A stretch of 64,000 nucleotides of DNA from Phycisphaerae bacterium (GTDB taxonomy: Bacteria; Planctomycetota; Phycisphaerae; UBA1845; PWPN01): contig DAOOIV010000015.1 in the NCBI GenBank assembly GCA_035384605.1, forward strand, positions 7,062 to 71,061, in the 5' to 3' direction. Within the stretch, counting starts at the first letter, position 1. Each line of letters opens with the position of its first letter. The position numbers and the translations under genes were made by a program. Positions 26,207 through 35,127 of this stretch are shown here, in pieces. Below the pieces are notes generated by a model that was not told where the DNA came from, searched no databases, and saw only the letters and a program-made list of their open reading frames with translations.

Positions 26207-26467
26207 TCACGAGTAGATCCGCGACGCGCACGCCGGACGCGGCCGCAACAGCAACACTACCGGAGATACATAGGCCAATTTGCGCACCGAACAACTGAGG
26301 AAGCGTCGCCGCGTCCCGCTTGAGTCCAGCTCTTGGGAAGCAGGAGCCTCTGATGCGATCACACCGGCCTGCGGCTCCTCCCGTTCCTCCGCAAGGGGAC
26401 TGCTTTCCAGTCGACGATTATCCACCCAGAAGTCTCCCATTCTTCTGACAACCCTCGCGCAGTCCAC
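26207..26467 (-). CDS. Candidate precursor peptide of the PqqD/HprK-like cassette
   Basis: 86 residues from a GTG with GGAGGG 5 bp before it (an ATG at 26440 would give 77). The N-terminal half is acidic and polar, the C-terminal third is RRRFLSCSVRKLAYVSPVV then a Leu run, RPRPACAS and RIYS. The RRxFxxxxxKLAYVxPVV pattern followed by a Pro/Ala/Ser tail resembles, from memory, short peptides placed before PqqD/HprK-like genes. It sits 18 bp upstream of the PqqD gene on the same strand. It could instead be a small Tat- or Sec-exported protein or a chance frame. No function is claimed. Confidence 0.5.
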   Translation of the reverse strand: MDCARVVRRMGDFWVDNRRLESSPLAEEREEPQAGVIASEAPASQELDSSGTRRRFLSCSVRKLAYVSPVVLLLRPRPACASRIYS

Positions 26468-26579
26468 CGCCGCCCTCCACCATGGTTATCGGCCATTCTT
26501 CGCCGGGTTTCGAGTCAAAAGACGAGGGCCCAAAACCGGTCAGCAGAACGGCCGGCCGCTCTGTTATCGGACTGCCCGA

Positions 26580-27134
26580 CTACTTCACGATCTTGAGGAT
26601 CTGTCTGAAGACTTCGGTGCCGGCTTGGCCCATGAGTTCGAACGTGACGCTTTCGGTCGTGGTGACAATGGCCCCCGCCTGGCGAACTCGCTCGATGGCC
26701 ATGTCGCGGTCATGGGGCCGCCGCGATCCGACCGCGTCGGCGCAGAGGTAGGGGGTGTAGCCGAGTCGCAAGAGGTCCAGGGTGGTCTGCATGACGCATA
26801 CATGGGCTTCGATGCCGATGACAATCACGTTGGGGCGCCTGAGGGAGGCCAGTTTCTCGACCACGGACTCGACACAAGCACTGAAGCGTATCTTGGTGTA
26901 AAGCGGCGCATCGCCAAGGCATTCGAGGAGCGGTTGGCAAGTGCGGCCGATGCCCTCCGGATACTGCTCCGTCACCACCATCGGCACCTCAAGCACCTTG
27001 GCGGCCTCGATGATGCGGCGGCAGGCCTCGACCACGGCGGTGCTGTCATGAATCGCCGGCAGCAGGCGGTCTTGCAGGTCAACCACCAGCAATAGCGCAT
27101 TGTCCGGCCGTATCTGGCTGAGAGCACTGGGCAC
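26580..27134 (-). CDS. Isochorismatase-like cysteine hydrolase
   Basis: 184 residues from a GTG with GGAGG upstream. The cysteine hydrolase triad of the family is in place: Asp in LLLVVDLQDRLL, Lys in YTKIRFSAC, and Cys in GIEAHVCVMQTTLDLL (preceded by the cis-peptide GIEA). It resembles the YcaC/nicotinamidase-like branch, which hydrolyses amides or vinyl ethers of small molecules; the substrate is unknown. It is a cytoplasmic enzyme with no signal peptide. It is transcribed toward the PqqD cassette but separated from the peptide gene by about 110 bp, so its link to the cassette is uncertain. Confidence 0.85.
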   Translation of the reverse strand: MPSALSQIRPDNALLLVVDLQDRLLPAIHDSTAVVEACRRIIEAAKVLEVPMVVTEQYPEGIGRTCQPLLECLGDAPLYTKIRFSACVESVVEKLASLRRPNVIVIGIEAHVCVMQTTLDLLRLGYTPYLCADAVGSRRPHDRDMAIERVRQAGAIVTTTESVTFELMGQAGTEVFRQILKIVK

Positions 27135-27447
27135 GGTTCGTTTCCTCCGTTTGTCGGCAACACTGTAGGTGCCCGGCGAAGCACAGTCAACGAGTCAGTT
27201 GAGCGTCGCACGAGGCGGGCGCACCCCTTCAATGGTTGCACATGTGTCGACGATCACCGCCGGCAGGAAAGTCGAAATCGCCACCGCCGTCGAGACCTGC
27301 CGAGAACGTCCACTTTCGTGCGCGCCAGGGAGCATACCTTGTCGCACGAGGCGCAGCCGGGTCTCTCCTCACCCACTGGACAGCCCGAATCTGTTGGGAT
27401 AGCCTCTGACCCAATCAGATACACGTGATTATCGAAAGGGTCGACTC
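27135..27447. other. Intergenic region with a possible degenerate interspersed repeat
   Basis: 313 bp upstream of the GH29 gene. No coding frame is convincing. The stretch 27271-27302 resembles the core of the three-armed repeat at 39.8, 51.5 and 58.4 kb: it shares TCGCC and GAGACCTGCCG, but the middle is different. It may be an old relic. Otherwise it holds only the promoter region of GH29. Confidence 0.35.
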
Positions 27448-28812
27448 ATGAAAGCGTATCAATGTTGTTGTCTGACGGTCTGCTTGCTCTTCCCGCTGTT
27501 TGTACAGGGGGCTGAAATGACCAAGGAATCGCCCAAGCTCAAGGACGAGCGGATACAATGGTGGCTTGAGGCCCGGTTTGGCATGTTTATCCATTGGGGC
27601 ACTTACTCACTGGCCGCCCGCCACGAGTGGGTGAAAAACTACGAGCGAATCCCGACCGACGCGTACCAGAAGTATTTCGACCACTTCGATCCCGACCTCT
27701 ATGACCCGCAGGAATGGGCCCGGGCGGCCAAGGGCGCGGGCATGCGCTACTTTGTCATCACGACCAAGCACCACGAGGGCTTCTGCCTGTGGGATTCCAA
27801 GTTCACCGACTACAAGGTGACCAACACGCCCTATGGCAAGGATTTGATCAAGCCGATGGTCGAGGCCTTCCGGGCCGAGGGGCTGCGAGTCGGTTTTTAC
27901 TACTCGCTGCTCGATTGGCATCACCCCGACTATACGGTCGACAGTTGCCACCCGATGCGTGACAACAAGGAGGAGCGCGAAAAGAACAAGAATCGGGACA
28001 TGAAGCGATACGTGGACTACGTCGAGAACCAGTTGCGGGAATTGCTCACCCAGTTCGGGCCGATCGACTGTCTCTTTGCCGACTTTTCCTTCCCCGGTCC
28101 TGACGGCAAGGGCCGAAACGACTGGCAATCCGAGCGACTGCTCAAGGTTATCCGAGAGTTGCAGCCCGACTGTCTGATCAACGACCGGCTGGATCTTCTC
28201 GACCGTCCTGACGGCTGGGACTTCCGAACACCCGAGCAGTTCATGCCGCGCAGTTGGGTCAGCATGGACGGAATGCGCGTGCCCTGGGAGACCTGTCAGA
28301 CCTTCAGCGGCTCGTGGGGCTATCACCGCGACGAGGCTACCTGGAAGAGTCCGCACCAGCTCATCGTCATGCTCATCGAGACAGTCAGCAAGGGCGGCAA
28401 CCTGCTGCTCAACGTCGGCCCCACCGCCCGGGGAACGTTTGATGATCGGGCAATGGAATGCCTGGCCGCCATAGGCGACTGGATGTGGCTTCACAGCCGG
28501 TCCATCTACGGCTGCACGGCCGCTCCGGACAATATCAAGAAGCCTGACAACTGCCTGCTGACTTATAACCCTAAAACCAGGCGGCTCTACGTTCACGTGC
28601 TTGTCTGGCCGATGGGCAAGCTTCAGTTCGACGGCATGTCCGACAAGGTGGCTTATGCCCAACTGCTCAACGATGCCAGCGAGGTGCGATTCAGCACCAA
28701 TAAGGGTCCGTGGATGGCCGAACAACAGGACGCGGCTGACGGAATCACCTTCGACCTGCCCGTCCGCCAGCCGAATGTCGCCGTGCCGGTGATCGAGTTG
28801 TATCTGAAGTGA
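27448..28812 (+). CDS. Secreted alpha-L-fucosidase (GH29)
   Basis: 454 residues with signal peptide MKAYQCCCLTVCLLFPLFVQG. The GH29 barrel starts with WWLEARFGMFIHWGTYSLAA, then AKGAGMRYFVITTKHHEGFCLWDSK, VGFYYSLLDWHH, and GPIDCLFADFS, in which the Asp at the end of strand 4 is the expected nucleophile. GNLLLNVGPTARGTFDDRA closes the catalytic domain, and a C-terminal beta domain follows from about 360. It removes terminal alpha-L-fucose from glycans outside the cytoplasm. It is first in a run of three genes in the same direction; the next starts 60 bp downstream. Confidence 0.94.
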   Translation: MKAYQCCCLTVCLLFPLFVQGAEMTKESPKLKDERIQWWLEARFGMFIHWGTYSLAARHEWVKNYERIPTDAYQKYFDHFDPDLYDPQEWARAAKGAGMRYFVITTKHHEGFCLWDSKFTDYKVTNTPYGKDLIKPMVEAFRAEGLRVGFYYSLLDWHHPDYTVDSCHPMRDNKEEREKNKNRDMKRYVDYVENQLRELLTQFGPIDCLFADFSFPGPDGKGRNDWQSERLLKVIRELQPDCLINDRLDLLDRPDGWDFRTPEQFMPRSWVSMDGMRVPWETCQTFSGSWGYHRDEATWKSPHQLIVMLIETVSKGGNLLLNVGPTARGTFDDRAMECLAAIGDWMWLHSRSIYGCTAAPDNIKKPDNCLLTYNPKTRRLYVHVLVWPMGKLQFDGMSDKVAYAQLLNDASEVRFSTNKGPWMAEQQDAADGITFDLPVRQPNVAVPVIELYLK

Positions 28813-28871
28813 ACGCGTGTGATCGAGGCAAGCACAAGCCAGGGAGTCTCTTTGTACGGAGTCAGAATAGG

Positions 28872-30284
28872 ATGCGACCGACCCGCCATCTGCGTTTGCT
28901 CTTGGTTCTGTTTTCCATGTCATTCATGACCGCCGGTGCTCGATCGGAGACCGCCGTCCCGCTCCTTGGCAGGGGCGATGCCGGCGGTGGTAAGGCCGAG
29001 CAGAAGCACGCCTGTCGTCCGGAGATCACCAAGGATTTCACCGTCGACTTGCCGGCCGCGAAGCGCCCGCTGCCCGAGCCGCTGCCCGATGGCCGCAAGC
29101 CGGGCTTCGCGATCCGCGGCACCAAAGGCTGGATGTGGACACCGCAGCAGTACTTGGCCGAAATCCCGACGTTGGTCCGCGCCAAAATGAACTTTCTGAT
29201 GAACTGCTACCTCAGCATGTGTGACATCGAGCATCACCCGTGGGGAGACAAGCGCTGCAACCGTTGGTGGGAGCCGCTGCCGGAAGCGAAGAAAGAAGCA
29301 TACGAGCGGATCGTCCGCGAGTGCCAGAAGGCCGGCATCGATTTCTGTTTCAGCATGAACCCCAATCTGGGGACCGAGCGCATTCTCGACTACGGCAAGG
29401 CCGAGGACATTGACCTCTTGTGGAACCACTATCGTTGGATGCAGGGGCTGGGCGTCAAGTGGTTCAACATCGCCTTGGATGATATTTCCGAGGGCATTGA
29501 TGCCTCCGGACAGGCGCGGGTGGCCAACGAGTTTCTGAAACGGCTGCGCGCCGGCGACCCGCATGCCCAGTTGATTGTGTGTCCGACCTGGTACTGGGGC
29601 GACGGCACAGACGCCAGGCACCGCCCCTATCTGGAGACGTTCGCCCGCGAGCTGGACAAGGATATCTACTTGTTCTGGACCGGTGACGCGGTGGTGATCA
29701 ACCGCATTACCCGCAAGTGTGCGGAGACCTACAAGAGCATCGTTAAGCACCGCCTGATTCTGTGGGATAATTATCCGGTGAACGACAACAATCCGACCAT
29801 GCACCTGGGGCCGGTCTTCGGGCGTGATCCGGACCTTTGCGAGGTCATCGACGGCTACATGAGCAACCCGTTGTGCAAGCAGAACGAGCTTAATCGTATC
29901 CCCCTGTTGACCTGCGCCGACTTCGCCTACAACCCCTGGGCCTATGATCCCGCGCGCTCGATCGGTCAGGCCATCCTGCATTTCGCCGATGACCCGGCGC
30001 AACAGGTCCTGGTCAAGGATCTGGTCGAGGCGTACCCGGGAATGCTCTACTACGGCAAGGGCACGGGCTTCAACGCGGTTCGCGAGCAGTATGCCCGTAT
30101 CGCCGCCGCCCCGCATTCCCGATATGTCGCGCGCATGTACATCGACTATCTGCACTCGCTGGCCGGCCGGATGGAGAAAGCCTTCCCCGACCGGCTCAAG
30201 GCCGAACGGCAGACGGTCATCGATGATATCACCTGGATGAACCGCGCGTTTGCCGAGAAGTACGGGCCGGAGCAAGCCGAATGA
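28872..30284 (+). CDS. GH84-like beta-N-acetylhexosaminidase domain protein
   Basis: 470 residues from the ATG at 28872, with a signal peptide ending near MTAGARS. The barrel carries FNIALDDISEG with the paired Asp (203-204) that in GH84 O-GlcNAcases performs substrate-assisted catalysis. Other family marks are CPTWYWGDG, LFWTGDAVVINRITR, LWDNYPVNDNNPTMHLGP, DGYMSNPL and LLTCADFAYNPWAYDPARS. It would cleave beta-linked GlcNAc or GalNAc from glycans such as hyaluronan fragments or glycoproteins. A 4-bp ATGA overlap couples it to the ceramidase-like gene. It is shorter than many GH84 proteins and lacks obvious added carbohydrate-binding modules. Confidence 0.87.
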   Translation: MRPTRHLRLLLVLFSMSFMTAGARSETAVPLLGRGDAGGGKAEQKHACRPEITKDFTVDLPAAKRPLPEPLPDGRKPGFAIRGTKGWMWTPQQYLAEIPTLVRAKMNFLMNCYLSMCDIEHHPWGDKRCNRWWEPLPEAKKEAYERIVRECQKAGIDFCFSMNPNLGTERILDYGKAEDIDLLWNHYRWMQGLGVKWFNIALDDISEGIDASGQARVANEFLKRLRAGDPHAQLIVCPTWYWGDGTDARHRPYLETFARELDKDIYLFWTGDAVVINRITRKCAETYKSIVKHRLILWDNYPVNDNNPTMHLGPVFGRDPDLCEVIDGYMSNPLCKQNELNRIPLLTCADFAYNPWAYDPARSIGQAILHFADDPAQQVLVKDLVEAYPGMLYYGKGTGFNAVREQYARIAAAPHSRYVARMYIDYLHSLAGRMEKAFPDRLKAERQTVIDDITWMNRAFAEKYGPEQAE

Positions 30285-31543
30285 ATGTCGGTGCCGCCCA
30301 AGTCGACATCACGCCCGAGCCGGGGTGCGAACTGTCCGGTTTCGCGGCCCGCACGCAGCCATCGATCGGCGTGCTCGACCGACTGTACGCCAAGTGTCTG
30401 TACGTGACGGATGGCACCGAGCGACTGCTTTGGATCAACGTGGATCTGATCGGCCTACTGCGGGAATTCGTCACCGAGTTCCGCGAGTGGGCGGGTGGAA
30501 AGCTGGGTCTGAAAGCTTCTCAGGTGATGATCTCGGCGATCCACACGCATTCCGGGCCGGCAACGGTCGAGATTTCCGAAGCGGGGCGGTACGACCCGGC
30601 ATACGTGCGATTCCTGCGAGCCAGGCTCGAAGAAGTAGCACAAGCGGCGGTTCAAAACACGGCCGCCTGTGTGCCGGTCTTCGTTGAGGGCCGATGCGAC
30701 CTGGCCGTCGATCGGCGCAAAAAAGCTTCGGCCCGGACCGATCCTCGCGTGGCGGCGTTCGGCTGGCGGCGCGATGACGGGAGTTTCATCGGTGCAATCA
30801 CCAACTACGCGATGCACGCCGTGGCACTGGGGCCGAGCAACCGCATGATCAGTGCCGACCTGCCGGGCCGCACGGCCGCGATCGTGTCCGAACGGCTGCC
30901 CGGCCGTCCGATCGTGCTGGCCACCAACGGGGCCTGCGGCAACCTCAACCCGCCGTACGAGAACATCACTTCCGAACAACTGTCGGTATGGGGCGGACAG
31001 GTGGCCGACGCCGTGTCGGGTTTGTTGCCCGGGGCTGCACCGCTGACCGATTGCACCCTGAGGCTGGCCTCGCGCGTGGTGCCGATCGCATTGGACGTGT
31101 TGACTGTTGATCAGATCGACAGCATAGCCGACCGCTACATCGGCCATGCCGGCAGTGTCGGCGAGTGGGGTGACCGCTATACGCGCGCGCTTGAGAAGTG
31201 GCGTCGACTGCGAATCGAGGAGGTACGAAGCGGGCAGTGCGCCGCCACCGCGGACATGGAAATCTTCGCTGTGAGACTCGGCCCGGCAGTGATGGTTGGC
31301 GTGAACGCGGAGGTTTTCAGTACGTTCACCGACCTCGTCCGCCAGGCCACCGGACGCAGCGTGTACACGGTCGGCTACGCAAACGGCGTGCGCGGGTACC
31401 TGCCGACGAAGGCCGCCTACGATGAAGGCGGTTATGAAGTCGAGACTGCTCACTTCTTCTATAATAGCTTCCGCTTCAAGCCCGGTGGTCTGGAACACCT
31501 GGCCGATGAAGCTGTTCAACTGGTGCGTTCGTTGTTTGCCTGA
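30281..31543 (+). CDS. Neutral ceramidase-like protein
   Basis: 420 residues. It begins directly with VGAAQVDITPEPGCELSGFAAR, the N-terminal pattern of the neutral/alkaline non-lysosomal ceramidase family. It then has ISAIHTHSGPA (Zn-ligand His region), YAMHAVAL, ADLPGR and LATNGACGNLNPPY around the catalytic Ser/Asn loop. Family enzymes cut the amide of ceramides, but many planctomycete members are clustered with glycosidases and may act on other N-acyl substrates. No signal peptide is visible, so it may be cytoplasmic. The gene overlaps the GH84-like gene by 4 bp, so the two are coupled. Confidence 0.85.
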   Translation: MNVGAAQVDITPEPGCELSGFAARTQPSIGVLDRLYAKCLYVTDGTERLLWINVDLIGLLREFVTEFREWAGGKLGLKASQVMISAIHTHSGPATVEISEAGRYDPAYVRFLRARLEEVAQAAVQNTAACVPVFVEGRCDLAVDRRKKASARTDPRVAAFGWRRDDGSFIGAITNYAMHAVALGPSNRMISADLPGRTAAIVSERLPGRPIVLATNGACGNLNPPYENITSEQLSVWGGQVADAVSGLLPGAAPLTDCTLRLASRVVPIALDVLTVDQIDSIADRYIGHAGSVGEWGDRYTRALEKWRRLRIEEVRSGQCAATADMEIFAVRLGPAVMVGVNAEVFSTFTDLVRQATGRSVYTVGYANGVRGYLPTKAAYDEGGYEVETAHFFYNSFRFKPGGLEHLADEAVQLVRSLFA

Positions 31544-31621
31544 GCGAGCCTGGGTGCTGAGGTTCGACAGCCTTGTTGACGATCGCGTTCTCGGCCGGCA
31601 GCTTCTGAGAAAGGTCCTACC

Positions 31622-34600
31622 ATGAACACCATGACTATTCTTCTACTGGTTGCCTTCGCGGCGGTTCTATGCCTCATGTCACCAGCGGCCCTTATCGCCG
31701 GCGAGGGTGAGCCAATGGACCTCGCCGAGTTCGGCCAATGGATGATTTGGACCGGTGAGAAGCTTGATCAGCCGGTCGCTGTGAAATCCCTGACGGACGC
31801 CCCGGAGAGCGCACAGGCGGTCGGCGTGCAGTGGGACGACCCTCGCGACGTGCGGGAGATCATGGCGGAGTTTGACGGCGACGCGCCGAACGATGTCGTC
31901 GTCGAATACTGGTTTCGCACATGGCCGCCGCCTCCGCCGAGCATGCCCAATATCGAAGATGAGATCGACGACCCGTGGCAAGGCAAGTGGCTACCGGCGG
32001 ACATCAAGACGCGGATCGAGGGCAGGCGGTGTGTTTTCACGTTTGACGCTCTGGGCGAAGAAAACCCGCGGGCAGAAAACCTGCCGGGGGTGACCTACCG
32101 GCGGACGCTCAAGGTTCGTCTGGTTTTACCAAAGGGCTCGTCGAGATTGCAGTCCCTGGCCGTTCATTCCGATTCCGTGCTCAAACCGCTGGCCGTGCGC
32201 GTCCAATTGGGGTGCGACCGGAAGGGTGAGACGGTTTGGTCGGGCAATGTGGAGGTGTTCAACGGCAGGCTGGAGAGCGTGAGCCCGTGGCAATTCGAGG
32301 AACGTGACCGCTTCGAATCTCCGGCTTCGTGGAAAGACGTTCGCGTCGGCGACAAGCCCAAGGGTTTTGTGGTAAAGCTTTTGGAGACGGAGTCGCAGCT
32401 TCGCGGTTCGAACGACATCACTGTCGTAACCGTTCGGGCGATGATGCGGGTGGGCGACCAATTGATGCCGCGTACGTTTTCGTTCAGCACCCGCGACCTG
32501 GCCGACGGACCTATCTACGTTCCCGACATGAACGCGTATGTCACCAAGGCGGATGATCCGAAGCCGTTTGACATCACCGTTTTCGAGAAAGGCGGAAAGA
32601 TCCGCGATCTGATCCCGCTTGAGCCGGAACAGTCATACGAGCGGGCAACGAAGGAAATCCCGCCGCAGGATCCCTGGGTTCGCCAGCACGGCGACATGGT
32701 CTACCTAGTCGCGGCTGCCGATTCGAGCTGGCAGAAGTTCGCCGTCCGATATGACGGTAACATCTTCATCTCCCGGTCATGCACGAAGGCGTTCGGCGCC
32801 GAGGCCAAGCGGCTTAAGTGGCCTGGTGACAGCATCCACTTCTGGATTGGCACGGGAGCCACGCCCTATTTCCGCGAGGACCACAAGGGCAGCATGGCGG
32901 TGGCCGAGGAGAACCTGCCGATCATGATCAACCGGTGGGAGCGAAAAGGCCTGCAATACGAACAAGAGTCGTTCGCCACGCTGCTCGAAGGTCCGCTGGA
33001 CCCCAACGACCCGGCGCGCGACGAACAGACCCCGGCCGTGCTAATGATCAAACTGACCGCCCGCAACTCCGGCCGCGAGCCGAGAGCTTCGCAGCTCTGG
33101 TTCCAAACCAGGCCTGACAGCCCGTTCGAGATCTCTGGAAAGCGAATCATCGCTAAACTGGGGGACGACCCGACGAAAACCGAGCGAGTTCTCCGGGCGA
33201 TCATCTCTTGCCCCTCTGGGACAGAGACGAAACTGGAGCGGGTGGAGAAGCTTCCGTCGGAAGCAGTCAATGCAGTGGCCTGCCGGTTCGAGGTCACGGC
33301 CGGTGGATCGCAGGTGTTCTACTTGGCAATCCCGTTCGTTTCCGATGTTGCCGGCGCTGATGCCGACAAGCTGGAAGCGCTCAGCTATGACGCCGAACGC
33401 AGACGCGTGGCCGACTACTGGCGTTCGATGATCCAGCGAACCACGCGTTTCAGCACACCGGAACCGAAATTCAACTATTTGTCGCGCTTTGTTGTGCCGC
33501 ACATTCACATCAGCACGACGAAGGACCCCAAGAGCGGGCTGTATATGGTTCCGGCCGCCAGCTACTGCTATCGCGTGTACGCCAACGAGGCGTGCTTCCA
33601 GGCGATGCTGCTCGATGCTCTCGGCGACACCAAACGGGCGGGGCAGTATCTCGACACTTTCGTCGCCCTCCAGGGCAGCCGGATGTTCCGCGGCGCGTAC
33701 ACGCCGTCCAACGACGGCGTCTATCACGGGGCGAAAGTGAACAAGGAATACGACTACACCGCCCACGAGTACAACCTTGACCACGGCACCGTGTTGTGGT
33801 CGCTGGCCCGGCATTACAAGTACACCCGTGACAAGGCATGGCTTGAAAAGACGCTGCCGAGCATGTTCAAGGCGGTCGAGTGGATCGAGCGGCAGCGCAA
33901 GGCGACCATGCACGAGGATATCCACGGGCGCCGGCCGATCGAGTACGGTCTGTTGCCGCCCGGGCACCTCGAAGACAACGCGGACTGGGGCTACTGGTTC
34001 AGTGTGAATGCTTACTGCGTGGCGGGCATGACCGAGATGGCCAGGGCGATGGCCGACATAGGCCATCCTGACGCGGAAAAGATCGCCCGACAGGCTGCGG
34101 GATACTGCGAAGACCTGCGATCCTCGGTGATTCGCACCGCCGAGATCTCACCGGTGGTCAAGATGCGCGACGGCACCTATTCGCCGTACATCGCGACGAG
34201 AGCCCGGCAGCGGTTCCGGCAGTTTGGCCCGCTTCAGGCCGAGTTCTACAGCCGTTACGGCAAGCCGGAGGACGTGCTGCCGTGTTTCAGGCTCTCAGGC
34301 ACGCGTGAGGTGCTCTACGGGCCGATCATCCTGCTGGATCTGGGAATGTTTGAGCCGAACGACGTAGTTGCCGATTGGATCTTGGACGATTGGGAGGACA
34401 ACCTCACGCTCTCGGGCGAGCGGCGGTTCAATGTGCACGGGATCACCGACGAGAGGCTCTGGTTCAGCCAGGGTGGGATGGTCTGGCAATCGAACCTGCA
34501 GAACCCGATCCAGATGTACCTGAAGCGCAACGAGGTGCCGGCGGCCATTCGCAACATCTACAACAACTTCGTCGCTTGCCTCTACCCCGACGTTAACACC

Positions 34601-35035
34601 CTGACCGAGGAATACCGCATGTGGGGCCGGGCCAGCGGGCCGTTCTACAAGAGCCCCGATGAGGCCCGGTTCGTGAATCGGTTGCGTGACATGCTGGTGC
34701 TGGAGTCGGGCGATGACCTGTGGCTGGCCTCGGGCACGCCTCGCCGCTGGCTGGCGTCGAAAGAGGGCATCCGCGTCGATGAGATCAACTCGTATTTCGG
34801 CCCGCTGGCCTTCACGATGCACGCCGGCGACGAGCCGAACACGGTGGTGGCCACGGTCCGACCTCCGACCCGCAACGCGCCGAAGGAAGTCTGGCTCTAC
34901 GTTCGCGTGCCCGATGCTAAACGAATCAGGAAGGTCGAGATCAACGGCAAGGAGTGGACGGACGTCGATCCAAAACACGAGCGAATCCGGCTGCCGAAGA
35001 CCGGCGAGGTCGTCAACGTGATTGTGCAGTATTGA
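31622..35035 (+). CDS. Large secreted six-hairpin-glycosidase-like protein
   Basis: 1137 residues with signal peptide MNTMTILLLVAFAAVLCLMSPAALIA. The N-terminal 500 or so residues are beta-rich domains. From about 600 to 960 a helical alpha/alpha-toroid region resembles six-hairpin glycosidases: YLSRFVVPHIHISTT, YRVYANEACFQAMLLDALGD, YTAHEYNLDHGTVLWSLARHYKYT, DWGYWFSVNAYCVAGM. A C-terminal beta domain follows. I cannot assign a family or reaction; the Asp/Glu residues in the toroid would be the catalytic candidates. It is fourth in a run with GH29, GH84-like and ceramidase-like genes and probably acts on the same polymer. Confidence 0.72.
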   Translation: MNTMTILLLVAFAAVLCLMSPAALIAGEGEPMDLAEFGQWMIWTGEKLDQPVAVKSLTDAPESAQAVGVQWDDPRDVREIMAEFDGDAPNDVVVEYWFRTWPPPPPSMPNIEDEIDDPWQGKWLPADIKTRIEGRRCVFTFDALGEENPRAENLPGVTYRRTLKVRLVLPKGSSRLQSLAVHSDSVLKPLAVRVQLGCDRKGETVWSGNVEVFNGRLESVSPWQFEERDRFESPASWKDVRVGDKPKGFVVKLLETESQLRGSNDITVVTVRAMMRVGDQLMPRTFSFSTRDLADGPIYVPDMNAYVTKADDPKPFDITVFEKGGKIRDLIPLEPEQSYERATKEIPPQDPWVRQHGDMVYLVAAADSSWQKFAVRYDGNIFISRSCTKAFGAEAKRLKWPGDSIHFWIGTGATPYFREDHKGSMAVAEENLPIMINRWERKGLQYEQESFATLLEGPLDPNDPARDEQTPAVLMIKLTARNSGREPRASQLWFQTRPDSPFEISGKRIIAKLGDDPTKTERVLRAIISCPSGTETKLERVEKLPSEAVNAVACRFEVTAGGSQVFYLAIPFVSDVAGADADKLEALSYDAERRRVADYWRSMIQRTTRFSTPEPKFNYLSRFVVPHIHISTTKDPKSGLYMVPAASYCYRVYANEACFQAMLLDALGDTKRAGQYLDTFVALQGSRMFRGAYTPSNDGVYHGAKVNKEYDYTAHEYNLDHGTVLWSLARHYKYTRDKAWLEKTLPSMFKAVEWIERQRKATMHEDIHGRRPIEYGLLPPGHLEDNADWGYWFSVNAYCVAGMTEMARAMADIGHPDAEKIARQAAGYCEDLRSSVIRTAEISPVVKMRDGTYSPYIATRARQRFRQFGPLQAEFYSRYGKPEDVLPCFRLSGTREVLYGPIILLDLGMFEPNDVVADWILDDWEDNLTLSGERRFNVHGITDERLWFSQGGMVWQSNLQNPIQMYLKRNEVPAAIRNIYNNFVACLYPDVNTLTEEYRMWGRASGPFYKSPDEARFVNRLRDMLVLESGDDLWLASGTPRRWLASKEGIRVDEINSYFGPLAFTMHAGDEPNTVVATVRPPTRNAPKEVWLYVRVPDAKRIRKVEINGKEWTDVDPKHERIRLPKTGEVVNVIVQY

Positions 35036-35127
35036 GCGCGAGCGATGTGCATTCGGCTTGCTCGGCGGTTTGTGAATCTGACAGTGACGCAGAAGTCACG
35101 AGTTGATCGCCAAGGCCCTTCCATGCC

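Noticed and set aside
27607..30275. Two minus-strand frames of over 430 codons
   Set aside because: They are opposite the GH29 and GH84-like genes and show no family pattern; base composition explains them.
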